Shown here: positions 29,441-36,912 of the stretch, piece after piece
Layout of the letters: every line of letters begins with the position of its first letter
Numbering within the stretch: position 1 is the stretch's first letter
Origin: Myxococcaceae bacterium
GTDB lineage: Bacteria > Myxococcota > Myxococcia > Myxococcales > Myxococcaceae
Direction of reading: 5' to 3'
Length of the DNA stretch: 48,003 bases
Assembly: GCA_019694575.1 (NCBI GenBank)
Contig: JAIBBR010000023.1
Location: 1-48,003 of the forward strand
Program-made: the position numbers and the translations under genes
Notes under the pieces: generated by a model
Databases searched by the model: none
Seen by the model: only the letters and a program-made list of their open reading frames with translations
What the model was told of the DNA's origin: nothing

Positions 29441-30051
29441 GGCATGACGATCCACAATTTTCCGTTTGAGAGCTGCCCTTCCACCCGTTTGCCGTTGGCG
29501 AGCAGCGCGCAGGTTTTCTCTCGCCCGCAGGGCAATGAACGCCCCGTCTGCTCGACGACCAGCGCGCCCACCTGGAGCGACACCGTGACCTTCGCCCCCC
29601 ACGCCACCCCGCTTCGCTTCACGTGGTGCTCTTCGAGCGCCGTACCCAGAGGCAACGCCCTCGCGGCCTGTGCGTCAGCGGGCAACTCATTCAAAAACGT
29701 GCGCTCTGACTTGAGCTCGCGCTCGGCTTCAACCGTGGCGGGCATCAACGCATCACCCGCGCGCAGCGGCTTCGTCGTCACCCACGCTTTGCCATAAACA
29801 GCAACTTGCACCCAGCCCCAGGCTTCGCACGCAGCGCCGTTTGGCATTTGACCTTTGAGCTGCACGGCCACGCGGCCCGACGTGCGCACCGCGGTTTTCA
29901 GTGCCGCTTGTTGCACCTGGCAGTCAGACTGTTCGGCTTGAAAGCGCACCACCTCGGCGCGCCGGCCTTCGGGCACCGACGTGCGCACCGCTTCGAGCAC
30001 CGTCGCGGGAGCGCCCAACGCAAGGCTCGCGATCAAGGTGGAAAGAACCAT
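29437..30051 (-). CDS. flgA: P-ring assembly chaperone FlgA
   Basis: A 204-residue secreted protein with a short signal peptide (to about residue 14). The C-terminal half has the SAF domain features of FlgA: VTTKPLRAGDAL, LPLGTAL, and VSLQVGALVVEQTGRSL. It helps FlgI assemble the P-ring. Placement between flgG and flgH is common in deltaproteobacteria. Confidence 0.88.
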   Translation of the reverse strand: MVLSTLIASLALGAPATVLEAVRTSVPEGRRAEVVRFQAEQSDCQVQQAALKTAVRTSGRVAVQLKGQMPNGAACEAWGWVQVAVYGKAWVTTKPLRAGDALMPATVEAERELKSERTFLNELPADAQAARALPLGTALEEHHVKRSGVAWGAKVTVSLQVGALVVEQTGRSLPCGREKTCALLANGKRVEGQLSNGKLWIVMP

Positions 30052-30055
30052 TGCG

Positions 30056-30841
30056 CTATCTCAGTGAAGTGAGGCGCTGCAACATTTGATCAGCGGTCTG
30101 AATGACTTTCGAGTTCATCTCGTAGGCGCGCTGGGTCGAGATCATGTCGATCATCTCTTCGACCGCCTTCACGTTCGAAGTTTCGAGATAACCCTGGGCC
30201 AGTGAGCCCATGCCTTGCTCGCCGGGGCGCAGACGAACCGCTTCACCACTGCTGGGGCTGGCCGCCAAGAGGTTATTGCCCATCGCCTGCAGGCCAGCGG
30301 GGTTGGCAAACTGCACCAGCTCAATGGTGCCCAGGGGCACCGGCTCGTCGCGGCCGGGTACGCGCGCTTCTACCGCGCCGTCGGGGCGAATGGTGAGGTT
30401 GACAGACTCGGGAGGAACGACGATTTCGGGATCAACCAAGTCTCCATTGGGCGTGCACAAACGGCCGGTGGCGTCGACACGAAAGTTGCCGGCGCGGGTG
30501 TAAGCGGGCTCTCCATTGGCGCGCTGCACCACGAAGAAGCCGTTGCCTTCAATCGCCACGTCGAGCTGGTTTTGGGTGTTGATCATGTCGCCCTGGGTGA
30601 ATGAGCGCGTGGTGGCGACGGTGCGCACGCCCAGGCCCACTTCGAGCGGGCTGGGAGCCGTGCCGCCGCGCGGATCTGCCTCCGACGGCGCGCGCACTGT
30701 TTCTGAGAGCAGATCTTCGAACTCGGCGCGGGTTCGCTTGAAGCCCGTGGTGCTCGCGTTGGCGAGGTTGTTCGAGATGGTGTCCATCTTCAACTCTTGG
30801 GCCTCCATGCCGGTGGCCGCGGTGTAGAGCGATCTCAACAT
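30056..30841 (-). CDS. flgG: Flagellar distal rod protein FlgG
   Basis: A 261-residue protein, the standard length. The N-terminal MLRSLYTAATGMEAQ, the NNLANASTTGFKR rod signature, the central QLDVAIEGNGFF and the C-terminal VEEMIDMISTQRAYEMNSK are canonical. No signal peptide, as expected for export through the flagellum. It follows flgF by 23 bp. Confidence 0.98.
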   Translation of the reverse strand: MLRSLYTAATGMEAQELKMDTISNNLANASTTGFKRTRAEFEDLLSETVRAPSEADPRGGTAPSPLEVGLGVRTVATTRSFTQGDMINTQNQLDVAIEGNGFFVVQRANGEPAYTRAGNFRVDATGRLCTPNGDLVDPEIVVPPESVNLTIRPDGAVEARVPGRDEPVPLGTIELVQFANPAGLQAMGNNLLAASPSSGEAVRLRPGEQGMGSLAQGYLETSNVKAVEEMIDMISTQRAYEMNSKVIQTADQMLQRLTSLR

Positions 30842-30864
30842 GGTCTTTTCCTTGGTGGTGTCGG

Positions 30865-31572
30865 TTAACGAATGCGGCCCAGCTCGTTGGCGCGCTCATC
30901 GAGGCGCCGGTAGGTTTGAATCGCTTGCATCGAGGTGTCGAAGTGGCGCTGCACGGCGACCATTTGCACGGTGGCTTCGAGCACGTTGGCATTGCCGAGC
31001 TCGACTTCGCCGGTACGCACGCGAGCGTCTTCAACCGCCATCGCACTGCCTTGAGGTGAAGGCGCGAGCAACGAGCCTCCCAGACGGTCGACCGGCCCTG
31101 CCAGTTGAAAGACGCCAAGCTTGGCAACTTCTTGCCCGTCAGCGGTGACTCGACCTTCAGCGTCGACGGCGACCTTCGTGTTCAACGGCAAGACGATTGG
31201 CTGGGCTTGCGCGTCGAGCACCGGCCGGCCTTGCGCGAGCAACATGCCTTGGGGATCAACGCTGAGCTTGCCGTTGCGGGTGAAGGCCACTTGCCCCGCG
31301 GCGGTTTCAACCGCGAGAAACGCGCCGTTCTCGGGCAGCACGTCGAGCGGGTTGCCAGTCAACGACGTTTGGCCCGGTCGCAAGTCGGTGCCCGTCGCCA
31401 CGGCCGCGGTGTAACTTTTGTCACCTGGCTCTTTTCCCAAGAACGCTTCGAACGCGGGCCGCGAAGCTTTGAAGCCCGGCGTCTGCGCATTGGCGAGATT
31501 GTCTGAAAGCGAATCGAGTTGTGCCGCCCTGGCGACGGCGGCGCTCATGCCTACGTAAATGCCGTCTGACAT
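30865..31572 (-). CDS. flgF: Flagellar proximal rod protein FlgF
   Basis: A 235-residue rod protein. It has the NLANAQTPGFKA motif, the NPLDVLPENGAFLAVET region and a C-terminal VQRHFDTSMQAIQTYRRLDERAN helix, which in FlgG-type proteins reads QRAYE. It is first gene of the flgF-flgL operon, with AGGAGG before the ATG and a sigma-54 promoter immediately upstream. Confidence 0.94.
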   Translation of the reverse strand: MSDGIYVGMSAAVARAAQLDSLSDNLANAQTPGFKASRPAFEAFLGKEPGDKSYTAAVATGTDLRPGQTSLTGNPLDVLPENGAFLAVETAAGQVAFTRNGKLSVDPQGMLLAQGRPVLDAQAQPIVLPLNTKVAVDAEGRVTADGQEVAKLGVFQLAGPVDRLGGSLLAPSPQGSAMAVEDARVRTGEVELGNANVLEATVQMVAVQRHFDTSMQAIQTYRRLDERANELGRIR

Positions 31573-31601
31573 TGTTGACGCCTCCTACTGAAGTCGCACT
31601 G

Positions 31602-31617
31602 AGCAAGCAGCGGGCCA
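31602..31617 (-). promoter_or_regulatory. Sigma-54 promoter of the flgF operon
   Basis: On the minus strand TGGCCC-N5-TTGCT, against the consensus TGGCAC-N5-TTGCW, with the invariant GG and GC correctly spaced. The predicted transcript start is about 18 bases before the flgF ATG, leaving just enough room for the AGGAGG ribosome-binding site. Confidence 0.72.
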
Positions 31618-31679
31618 CGGCGTGTTTGAGCGCATTTCTCGCGGTGTTGCGGCAGTCAGTCGGCGCGCGCGCCATGAAT

Positions 31680-31719
31680 GCGGCGTCAAGTGTGGGCTGA
31701 TGGCGGCCCACGACGTCAA
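31680..31719. promoter_or_regulatory. Candidate enhancer-binding sites for the flgF sigma-54 promoter
   Basis: GCGGCGTCAAG at 31680-31690 and GACGTCAA at 31712-31719 are near-direct repeats that flank an inverted repeat GTGGGC/GCCCAC. They lie roughly 90-130 bp upstream of the predicted start, the usual distance for a sigma-54 activator. The same 11-mer lies upstream of the fliL promoter. Confidence 0.45.
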
Positions 31720-31900
31720 ACCGTTGACAGGCTCGTCACCCCAATGACGGAACGGGCGAAAAAATGGCCGAGGTGAGGTCAGCCCAGACCCGGCAGTTGC
31801 GGTTGACCCGGCGGTTTTCGAGGCAACTACCGAGATTCACGACGTGGGCTCTTGGTACCGGGTTTTGCATTGGTGACAACTCGCAAAGGGGACGTTGTCG

Positions 31901-32320
31901 ATGACCTACCGAACCCGGCTTGATGCTGTTGTTCGAATTCGCGAGCGGCAAGAAGAGCGCGCGGAGAAGGCGTTGGCCGCCGCCAACTCCCATGCGGTGA
32001 AGACTGAGGAACGGGCGACTGCGCTCCGCCAGGTTGCGGCGCGTGATCACCGGCAGGGTTCTTCGGCTTCACACTGGGACATCGTGGAGCGTGCGCACAC
32101 CCGCGCACTGAGCGAAGCCCGAGCGGCCGATAAGGCCGTTGAAGCCGCGAAGAAGAACGTGGTGGCCGCGCAGGGTGTGCAGCAACACGCGTATAAGCAG
32201 GCTGAAGTGGTACGCCATGCGGTGCAAGCCAAGCGCGCAGAGATGACACGTGAGGCCGCTCGTAAAGAGACCCGTGAGCTCGATGAGATTGCCTCGCTGC
32301 GCCACTGGCACATGCGCTGA
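31901..32320 (+). CDS. fliJ: Flagellar export protein FliJ
   Basis: A 139-residue, almost wholly helical coiled-coil protein. The start MTYRTRLDAVVRIRERQEERA and the C-terminal RKETRELDEIASLRHW fit the FliJ pattern. FliJ couples the FliI ATPase ring to the FlhA gate and escorts chaperones. The ATG at 31901 has AAGGGG nine bases upstream; a TTG two codons earlier is too close. It is unusual in standing alone, divergent from flgF, with fliI not in the window. Confidence 0.8.
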   Translation: MTYRTRLDAVVRIRERQEERAEKALAAANSHAVKTEERATALRQVAARDHRQGSSASHWDIVERAHTRALSEARAADKAVEAAKKNVVAAQGVQQHAYKQAEVVRHAVQAKRAEMTREAARKETRELDEIASLRHWHMR

Positions 32321-32350
32321 GGCGGCTGGCGAAGAGAGTTAAACGAGCAA

Positions 32351-32776
32351 CTACCCCCTGCGGACGGCGGTCCACAGTTTTGCGGCGACGTTGCCCACGT
32401 CTACCTTCGGCTTGCCGCCCGGGGTAAAGACGTCAGAGCGGGCAATACCTTTTCCCTCGTCAGGCAAGTGAGACAACGTGTAGGCCGCTCGGTTCAGCGC
32501 ACCTTCGAGAGACGCGATTGAAGCCGTGCCACCGCTGCGAACCTTGCTGTACGCAGCGCGAACCACCGCGGCGTTTGTTTTTCTTAACCCTTTTGTCAGC
32601 TTGTTCAGCTCGTGCGGGTCAATACGGGCGTCGGAACCGGTCACCACTTTCGGAGTGATGCCCTCGTACCCAGGCAGCGGCTTGGGCTTGGTGAGCGTGC
32701 GAACGTCGGCAGCCTTCATTTTTTGGGCAAGGGTATCGACGCGCGTTGCAATGCGACTGCGACTGACGAGTGCCAT
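32351..32776 (-). CDS. Unrecognised small protein, possibly flagellar class 3
   Basis: A 141-residue basic protein with no signal peptide or TM segment. AGGAG precedes the ATG. A segment ARIDPHEL (about 50-57) resembles the second half of an EF-hand loop but lacks the full set of acidic ligands. Residues 93-138 (ALNRAA ... GKGIARSD ... KVD) line up with residues 138-186 of the protein encoded at 33069-34163, so the two may share a domain. A sigma-28-like promoter lies about 70 bases upstream. Function unknown. Confidence 0.65.
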   Translation of the reverse strand: MALVSRSRIATRVDTLAQKMKAADVRTLTKPKPLPGYEGITPKVVTGSDARIDPHELNKLTKGLRKTNAAVVRAAYSKVRSGGTASIASLEGALNRAAYTLSHLPDEGKGIARSDVFTPGGKPKVDVGNVAAKLWTAVRRG

Positions 32777-32846
32777 AAAAGTCTCCTAACCGTGAAGCCC
32801 CATGGTCCGAAGTGGCTGTATTGCCCGATCGTCACCATTGGTGCAG

Positions 32847-32873
32847 TTATCGGCCCCGTCGAGCCGAAGTTTC
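32847..32873 (-). promoter_or_regulatory. Candidate sigma-28 promoter for the 141-residue protein gene
   Basis: On the minus strand GAAACTTC, then 11 bases, then GCCGATAA. The -10 box matches the consensus exactly and the -35 box at 5 of 8, with the right spacing and a plausible distance to the start codon. The same -10 octamer also occurs by chance inside two coding regions of this window, so the match alone is not decisive. Confidence 0.42.
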
Positions 32874-32970
32874 GGGAGATTTGACAGATTTGATCGATGC
32901 TGAAAATTCGAGGGGGTTGAGCGCACAACGCCTGAGATTTTCTCGAGACCCAGCCCGTGGGGTTTTCTCA

Positions 32971-33000
32971 TTTTGCGTTAATACGTTTTGCGTTGATGCG
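32971..33000. repeat. Two tandem 15-bp repeats
   Basis: TTTTGCGTTAATACG is followed directly by TTTTGCGTTGATGCG (13 of 15 identical). It lies in the AT-richer intergenic DNA (32777-33068) upstream of the 364-residue protein gene and could be a pair of regulator sites. Confidence 0.7.
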
Positions 33001-33068
33001 TAATTGCTTCTGATATGTAACCGTGCGGAAAGTTTGTCGCTTCTTCCAATTTTTCCGCGGAGTTTAAT

Positions 33069-34163
33069 GTGGGCTTATCTTCAACGCTGCCAAAGAAACA
33101 CCTTCGCAATGCTGCTCCCAAGTCGGTGGCCCATCCGTCTTTCGCCGCTAAAAAGAAGACGAATACCGCCGCTGAATACATGCAGGCGCTGTGGCCCGCT
33201 GCCAGCCAACATACTTGGCCTTTCAGTGATCTAAAGAAAATGTCGCCCGCGGTTCGAGCAATCGTCTCGACCTTGAAGGAAGCGAACGAACGGACTCAGA
33301 TGGCAGTGACCGAGTACCACTTTAAAGGCTCGCTCCCGAGCGATGAAGGCATTCACCCCGCTCTTCTTGAAACAACACTGCAGGCCCGTCTTCGGCCGCT
33401 CAAACACAAGCTGAGTGAAGTGCCCTCACTGTTGCTCCGTGAAACGCAGAAGCGTTCTCTTCATCTGAACACCAAACAAGCGCTGACGCGTGCAGCGATC
33501 ATGTGGTCGAGCCGAACCAATCCAAACGGTTGGAAGGGCATACCCAAGAATGACCTTGCTCTCGGCTTGAAGCAGTTCAGGATCGACGGGGACAAGTTCA
33601 ATCAACTCATCAAATCGGTGGTAACTGGTCGCATTATTCCAGGCGACCCCGAGTGGAGTTATGGGGCCCTGTCTGATGATCTGGGGCTCGACTGGACGAT
33701 GGGTTCCGAAAAAAACCGCAATGGGTGGAAGGCTGCGACGACGTTCCGACCGCTGGCTCCGAATAAAGAAAAAGCTCCTCCTCCGTACGAGCCGGCCTAT
33801 CGTTCTGTTTCGTACGAACGTCCTCGTTCTCCCCAGCGCGCGGGGTGGTCGACGACAGATTTTTCGTCCCGAGAGATGAGCTTCTCGGATCAATTTCGTC
33901 TCATGGTGCCGGAATTAGGGATGAAGGGCCACCAATTCAGTAATCCCCAAGACAACCTGAGGTACTTGAACGTGGTGGGTGAGGCTGTCGGTGATCGCAA
34001 CGGGGGTAATGTGCAGCAACAGCTGCGTCAGCACCTCGTCTTGATCAAAGAAAACTACGCAGACGGCGGCATCACCAATGAAGAATTTGCTCGAGTACTG
34101 GACCGGCTTGATCAAGTCAAAGCGCTCGCCCATCAAGGCCATCGGAACATTCGATTCGAATAA
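33069..34163 (+). CDS. Unrecognised 364-residue protein beside fliA
   Basis: A 364-residue protein without a signal peptide or TM segment. GGAG lies just before the ATG. The N-terminal 30 residues are basic and low-complexity. Residues about 225-270 are Pro/Ser/Tyr-rich with a PPPYEP motif and look disordered. DGGITNEEF near the C-terminus resembles part of an EF-hand. Residues 138-186 resemble the C-terminal part of the 141-residue protein encoded at 32351-32776. Base composition is visibly less GC-rich than the flagellar genes, and Lys and Asn are more frequent, which suggests later acquisition. No family recognised. Confidence 0.68.
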   Translation: MGLSSTLPKKHLRNAAPKSVAHPSFAAKKKTNTAAEYMQALWPAASQHTWPFSDLKKMSPAVRAIVSTLKEANERTQMAVTEYHFKGSLPSDEGIHPALLETTLQARLRPLKHKLSEVPSLLLRETQKRSLHLNTKQALTRAAIMWSSRTNPNGWKGIPKNDLALGLKQFRIDGDKFNQLIKSVVTGRIIPGDPEWSYGALSDDLGLDWTMGSEKNRNGWKAATTFRPLAPNKEKAPPPYEPAYRSVSYERPRSPQRAGWSTTDFSSREMSFSDQFRLMVPELGMKGHQFSNPQDNLRYLNVVGEAVGDRNGGNVQQQLRQHLVLIKENYADGGITNEEFARVLDRLDQVKALAHQGHRNIRFE

Positions 34164-34176
34164 CGCGCACTGAATT

Positions 34177-34896
34177 CTACTTCGATGGCCACGCCTCTCC
34201 CGTTTCACCGCTCCCCATGCCAATCACCTGCTTCATCTGAGCGATGGCGTCACGGTGCAGCTGACACACCCGCGGCTCGCTCACCCGCAGCACCTTGGCG
34301 ATCTCACGGTACGTCAACTCTTCAACGTAATAGAGCGCGAGCACCCACTGCAGGCGCTCGGGCAGCGCAGAAATAGCGGCCGTCATATTCGCCAACAGCT
34401 GCTGGCGGCTGATCGACTCATCGACCGCCTGCTCTGGTGAAGGCGCGTCGATCTCGGGCGTGAGCGGAATCACCGGCTGCCGCGCCAGCTCGATGCTCGC
34501 CAGCTCGTCGAGATCGACACCCATCGTCTGCGCCACTTCTTCTGCCGTCGCCTCGCGACCGAGCGAATGCGCCAAGGCGTGCTTCGTCTTCGCCAGCTGC
34601 TCAGTCTGCGCCCGCAACCGCCGAGGCAAATGATCCATTCGGCGCAATTCATCGAGCATGGCGCCGCGAATGCGATGCTCCGCGAAGCTCTCGAACTTCA
34701 CCGCGCGCGAGGCGTCGAAACGCTTCGCCGCGTCAAGCAAACCCAACGCTCCCGCCGACCACAAGTCGTCGGCCAACCCGGGCGTACCCGCGCGATACGC
34801 GACACGCCGCGCCACCCGGTCAATGAGGTCGGCGTAGCGCGCAATCAACGCCGCGTCTTGCTGGGGCTGAGCGTAGAGCGCCTGGGCTCGGTGCAT
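34177..34896 (-). CDS. fliA: Flagellar sigma factor FliA (sigma-28)
   Basis: A 239-residue sigma factor. Region 2 is clear (DDLWSAGALGLLDAAKRFD, FESFAEHRIRGAMLDELRRMDHLPR, the last segment diagnostic for FliA/WhiG). Region 3 follows (SLGREATAEEVAQTMG) and region 4 has LPERLQWVLALYYVEELTYREIAKVLRVSEPRVCQLH. It should transcribe late genes such as flagellin and is controlled by FlgM. It is last in the fliL-fliA transcription unit, four bases after flhG. Confidence 0.96.
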   Translation of the reverse strand: MHRAQALYAQPQQDAALIARYADLIDRVARRVAYRAGTPGLADDLWSAGALGLLDAAKRFDASRAVKFESFAEHRIRGAMLDELRRMDHLPRRLRAQTEQLAKTKHALAHSLGREATAEEVAQTMGVDLDELASIELARQPVIPLTPEIDAPSPEQAVDESISRQQLLANMTAAISALPERLQWVLALYYVEELTYREIAKVLRVSEPRVCQLHRDAIAQMKQVIGMGSGETGEAWPSK

Positions 34897-34900
34897 GAGG

Positions 34901-35767
34901 CTACCCCGCGGCGACAGGTGACTCTCGCAAGATGCGTTGCCACAAAAACTTCAACCCACCCGCGTTCTGCACCGGAGCCGGCTCATCAAAAAGCTTGGCG
35001 CCGATCGTCGCCAGCGCCCGGCTCGCCGGAGATTGGGGAAAGAGCTCAACCAAAGGCTTCTGGGCCATCACCGCCCGATGCAGGTTCTCATCGCGCGGCA
35101 CGAAGCCAATGTACTTCAGCTTGGCCTTGAGAAACCGCCGCGTCACCGTGCACAACTTCTCGAAAATGTCGCGGGCAATCGCTTCAGTCGCGCAGGGGTT
35201 GACGATCACATTGAAGTGCTCCACGCCCGCTTCGAGCGAAAGCACCTTCACCGAAGCGTAAGCGTCGGTCAGCGACGTCGGCTCGGGCGTCACCACCAAA
35301 AGCGCCTCTTGCGCACCTCCGACGAAGAACCGCACGTTCTCGCCAATGCCCGCGCCAGTGTCGATAATCACCACGTCGAAGGCGTCTTCAACCGCGTCGA
35401 GCCCGGTCATCAGCCGCAATTTCTGCGCGTCATCGAGCTGGGTCAGCGACGACACGCCTGAGCCCGCGGGCAGCACACGAATGCCTCCCGGCCCCGTGGC
35501 GAGCACTTCTTCCATCGTCACCTTGCCGTCGAGCAAGTCGCCCAAATGGTACTTGGGCGTAATGCCGTAAATAATCTCGACGTTGGCCAGGCCGAGATCA
35601 GCGTCGACGATCAACACCCGCTTCCCCGACTTGGCCGCCAGCACCGCCAAGTTCGACGAGATGTTCGTCTTGCCCACCCCACCCTTGCCGCTGGTGGTCG
35701 CAATCACCCGCACCGGCGCGGAGTGCCGTTCTGCCAACATTTGCCGCAGGCTCTCTGCCTGATCCAT
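34901..35767 (-). CDS. flhG: MinD-like ATPase FlhG (FleN/YlxH)
   Basis: A 288-residue MinD/ParA-family ATPase. The deviant Walker A TSGKGGVGKT (25-34), DADLGLAN (55-62) and IDTGAGIG switch are visible. FlhG limits flagellar number and works against FlhF. It follows flhF by two bases. The N-terminal QAESLRQML fits the activator helix that stimulates the FlhF GTPase. Confidence 0.94.
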   Translation of the reverse strand: MDQAESLRQMLAERHSAPVRVIATTSGKGGVGKTNISSNLAVLAAKSGKRVLIVDADLGLANVEIIYGITPKYHLGDLLDGKVTMEEVLATGPGGIRVLPAGSGVSSLTQLDDAQKLRLMTGLDAVEDAFDVVIIDTGAGIGENVRFFVGGAQEALLVVTPEPTSLTDAYASVKVLSLEAGVEHFNVIVNPCATEAIARDIFEKLCTVTRRFLKAKLKYIGFVPRDENLHRAVMAQKPLVELFPQSPASRALATIGAKLFDEPAPVQNAGGLKFLWQRILRESPVAAG

Positions 35768-35769
35768 CG

Positions 35770-36912
35770 TTATCTCCCCACCGCGCGCAACGCGGGTTCA
35801 ACTGCGTTCCATTGCCCCAACACCCAGTCGATCAACCCGGTCTCGGTGGTGGGGTGAAGATCTTCAGGCACCCGCTGGCCATCAGCCAGACACGGCACCG
35901 GCTTGCCAATACGAATCGACGCTGAAAGCACCCCGCCCGGCGCGGCCGCTTCGTCGAGCTTGGTGAAAATCAACCGCTGCGGGTTCAACGCCCGGTAACG
36001 TTCAGCGCTCGCCGCCAGCTCGCGCGCTCCCGTCGCCGCGCTCAACACCAGGTACAGCTGCACCCCGGGTATCGACCGCACCATCGCCGCTTGCTGCGCC
36101 ACCGCTTCATTGAGCGAACGGCCCGCGGTGTCGATCAACACCAGCTCCGCCGAGGCACACCGCTCGACGGCACGGTTGAGCTCCACCGCCGTCGTGGCGA
36201 CGAAGGTAGGCACCCGCATGATCTCGCCGTAACGCGCCAGCTGATCGCTCGCGCCCACGCGGTACGTGTCGACGGTAATCAGCGCCACTTTGCTGGCCGA
36301 TTCCATCAAGGCGCGGGCCGCGATCTTCGCCAGCGTCGTCGTTTTGCCAATGCCCGTGGGGCCGACCAGCGCAATCACCCGGCGGCGATCAGGCAGCCAC
36401 GGCGCCCGGCTGGGCACCAAACGTTCAGCCACCCGCTCGCGCACCCGCGCCCACAAGTGCATCGGGTGCGGCGTGGGCGCGCCGTCGAGCGCCAGCCGCA
36501 CCAGCTCTTCAGCCAGCCCGTGCTCGATGCCCCGATCAACCAAATGCCCAAAGAGCGACGCCGCCGCCGGAGGGAGCTGCAGCTGCTGGCCCGCGCGCGC
36601 GTTGTCGGCCACCGTGCGCAATTCGTGGCGCATTTGCTCGAGCGTCGAGCGCAGTGAAATCACTTCGTCGGTCAACGCGGGCGGCGGCTGAACCGTCACC
36701 TGCTTGACGGCCACTGCCGCGGCTGCAGCCGGAGCCGGCGTCACCGTCTCGTGCGACAACGCCGCCGTCACCTCTACCTCGGCTCGCCCGAAGAAGCCCG
36801 AGCGCACTTCTTTGGTGCCCAAAATCACCGCTTCGCCACCGAGCGCCGCTTTCACCGCCGCCAATGCCGAACGCGCGTCAGGCGCACGAAAGGTTCGAAT
36901 CATCGCAGTCAT
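35770..36912 (-). CDS. flhF: Signal-recognition-type GTPase FlhF
   Basis: A 380-residue SRP-GTPase. An N-terminal B domain (RTFRAPDARSALAAVK, LGGEAVILGTKEVR) is followed by an Ala/Val/Pro linker (about 55-80) and the NG domain. G1 GPTGIGKTT is at 184-192, DTAGR at 261-265 and TKLDEA at 317-322. FlhF marks the pole for flagellar assembly. Its ATG overlaps the flhA stop as ATGA. Confidence 0.95.
   Translation of the reverse strand: MTAMIRTFRAPDARSALAAVKAALGGEAVILGTKEVRSGFFGRAEVEVTAALSHETVTPAPAAAAAVAVKQVTVQPPPALTDEVISLRSTLEQMRHELRTVADNARAGQQLQLPPAAASLFGHLVDRGIEHGLAEELVRLALDGAPTPHPMHLWARVRERVAERLVPSRAPWLPDRRRVIALVGPTGIGKTTTLAKIAARALMESASKVALITVDTYRVGASDQLARYGEIMRVPTFVATTAVELNRAVERCASAELVLIDTAGRSLNEAVAQQAAMVRSIPGVQLYLVLSAATGARELAASAERYRALNPQRLIFTKLDEAAAPGGVLSASIRIGKPVPCLADGQRVPEDLHPTTETGLIDWVLGQWNAVEPALRAVGR

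Larger units (their letters stand above)
31573..31900. other. Divergent control region between flgF and fliJ
   Basis: About 330 bp without a gene. It holds the flgF sigma-54 promoter at 31602-31617, candidate activator-binding repeats at 31680-31719, and the fliJ ribosome-binding site AAAGGGG near 31886. A sigma-54-like element for fliJ at about 31851-31869 has one base too many between GG and GC. Confidence 0.6.

Noticed and set aside
31851-31869. Sigma-54 promoter for fliJ
   Set aside because: GG and GC are one base too far apart for sigma-54 recognition, so it is mentioned only as a near miss.
32125-32132. GCCGATAA on the plus strand as a sigma-28 -10 box
   Set aside because: It lies within fliJ and has no -35 match 11 bases upstream.
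33027-33053. Sigma-28 promoter for the 364-residue protein gene
   Set aside because: A GAAAGTTT-like -35 is present (7 of 8), but the sequence 11 bases downstream is CAATTTTT rather than GCCGATAA, and it lies very close to the start codon.
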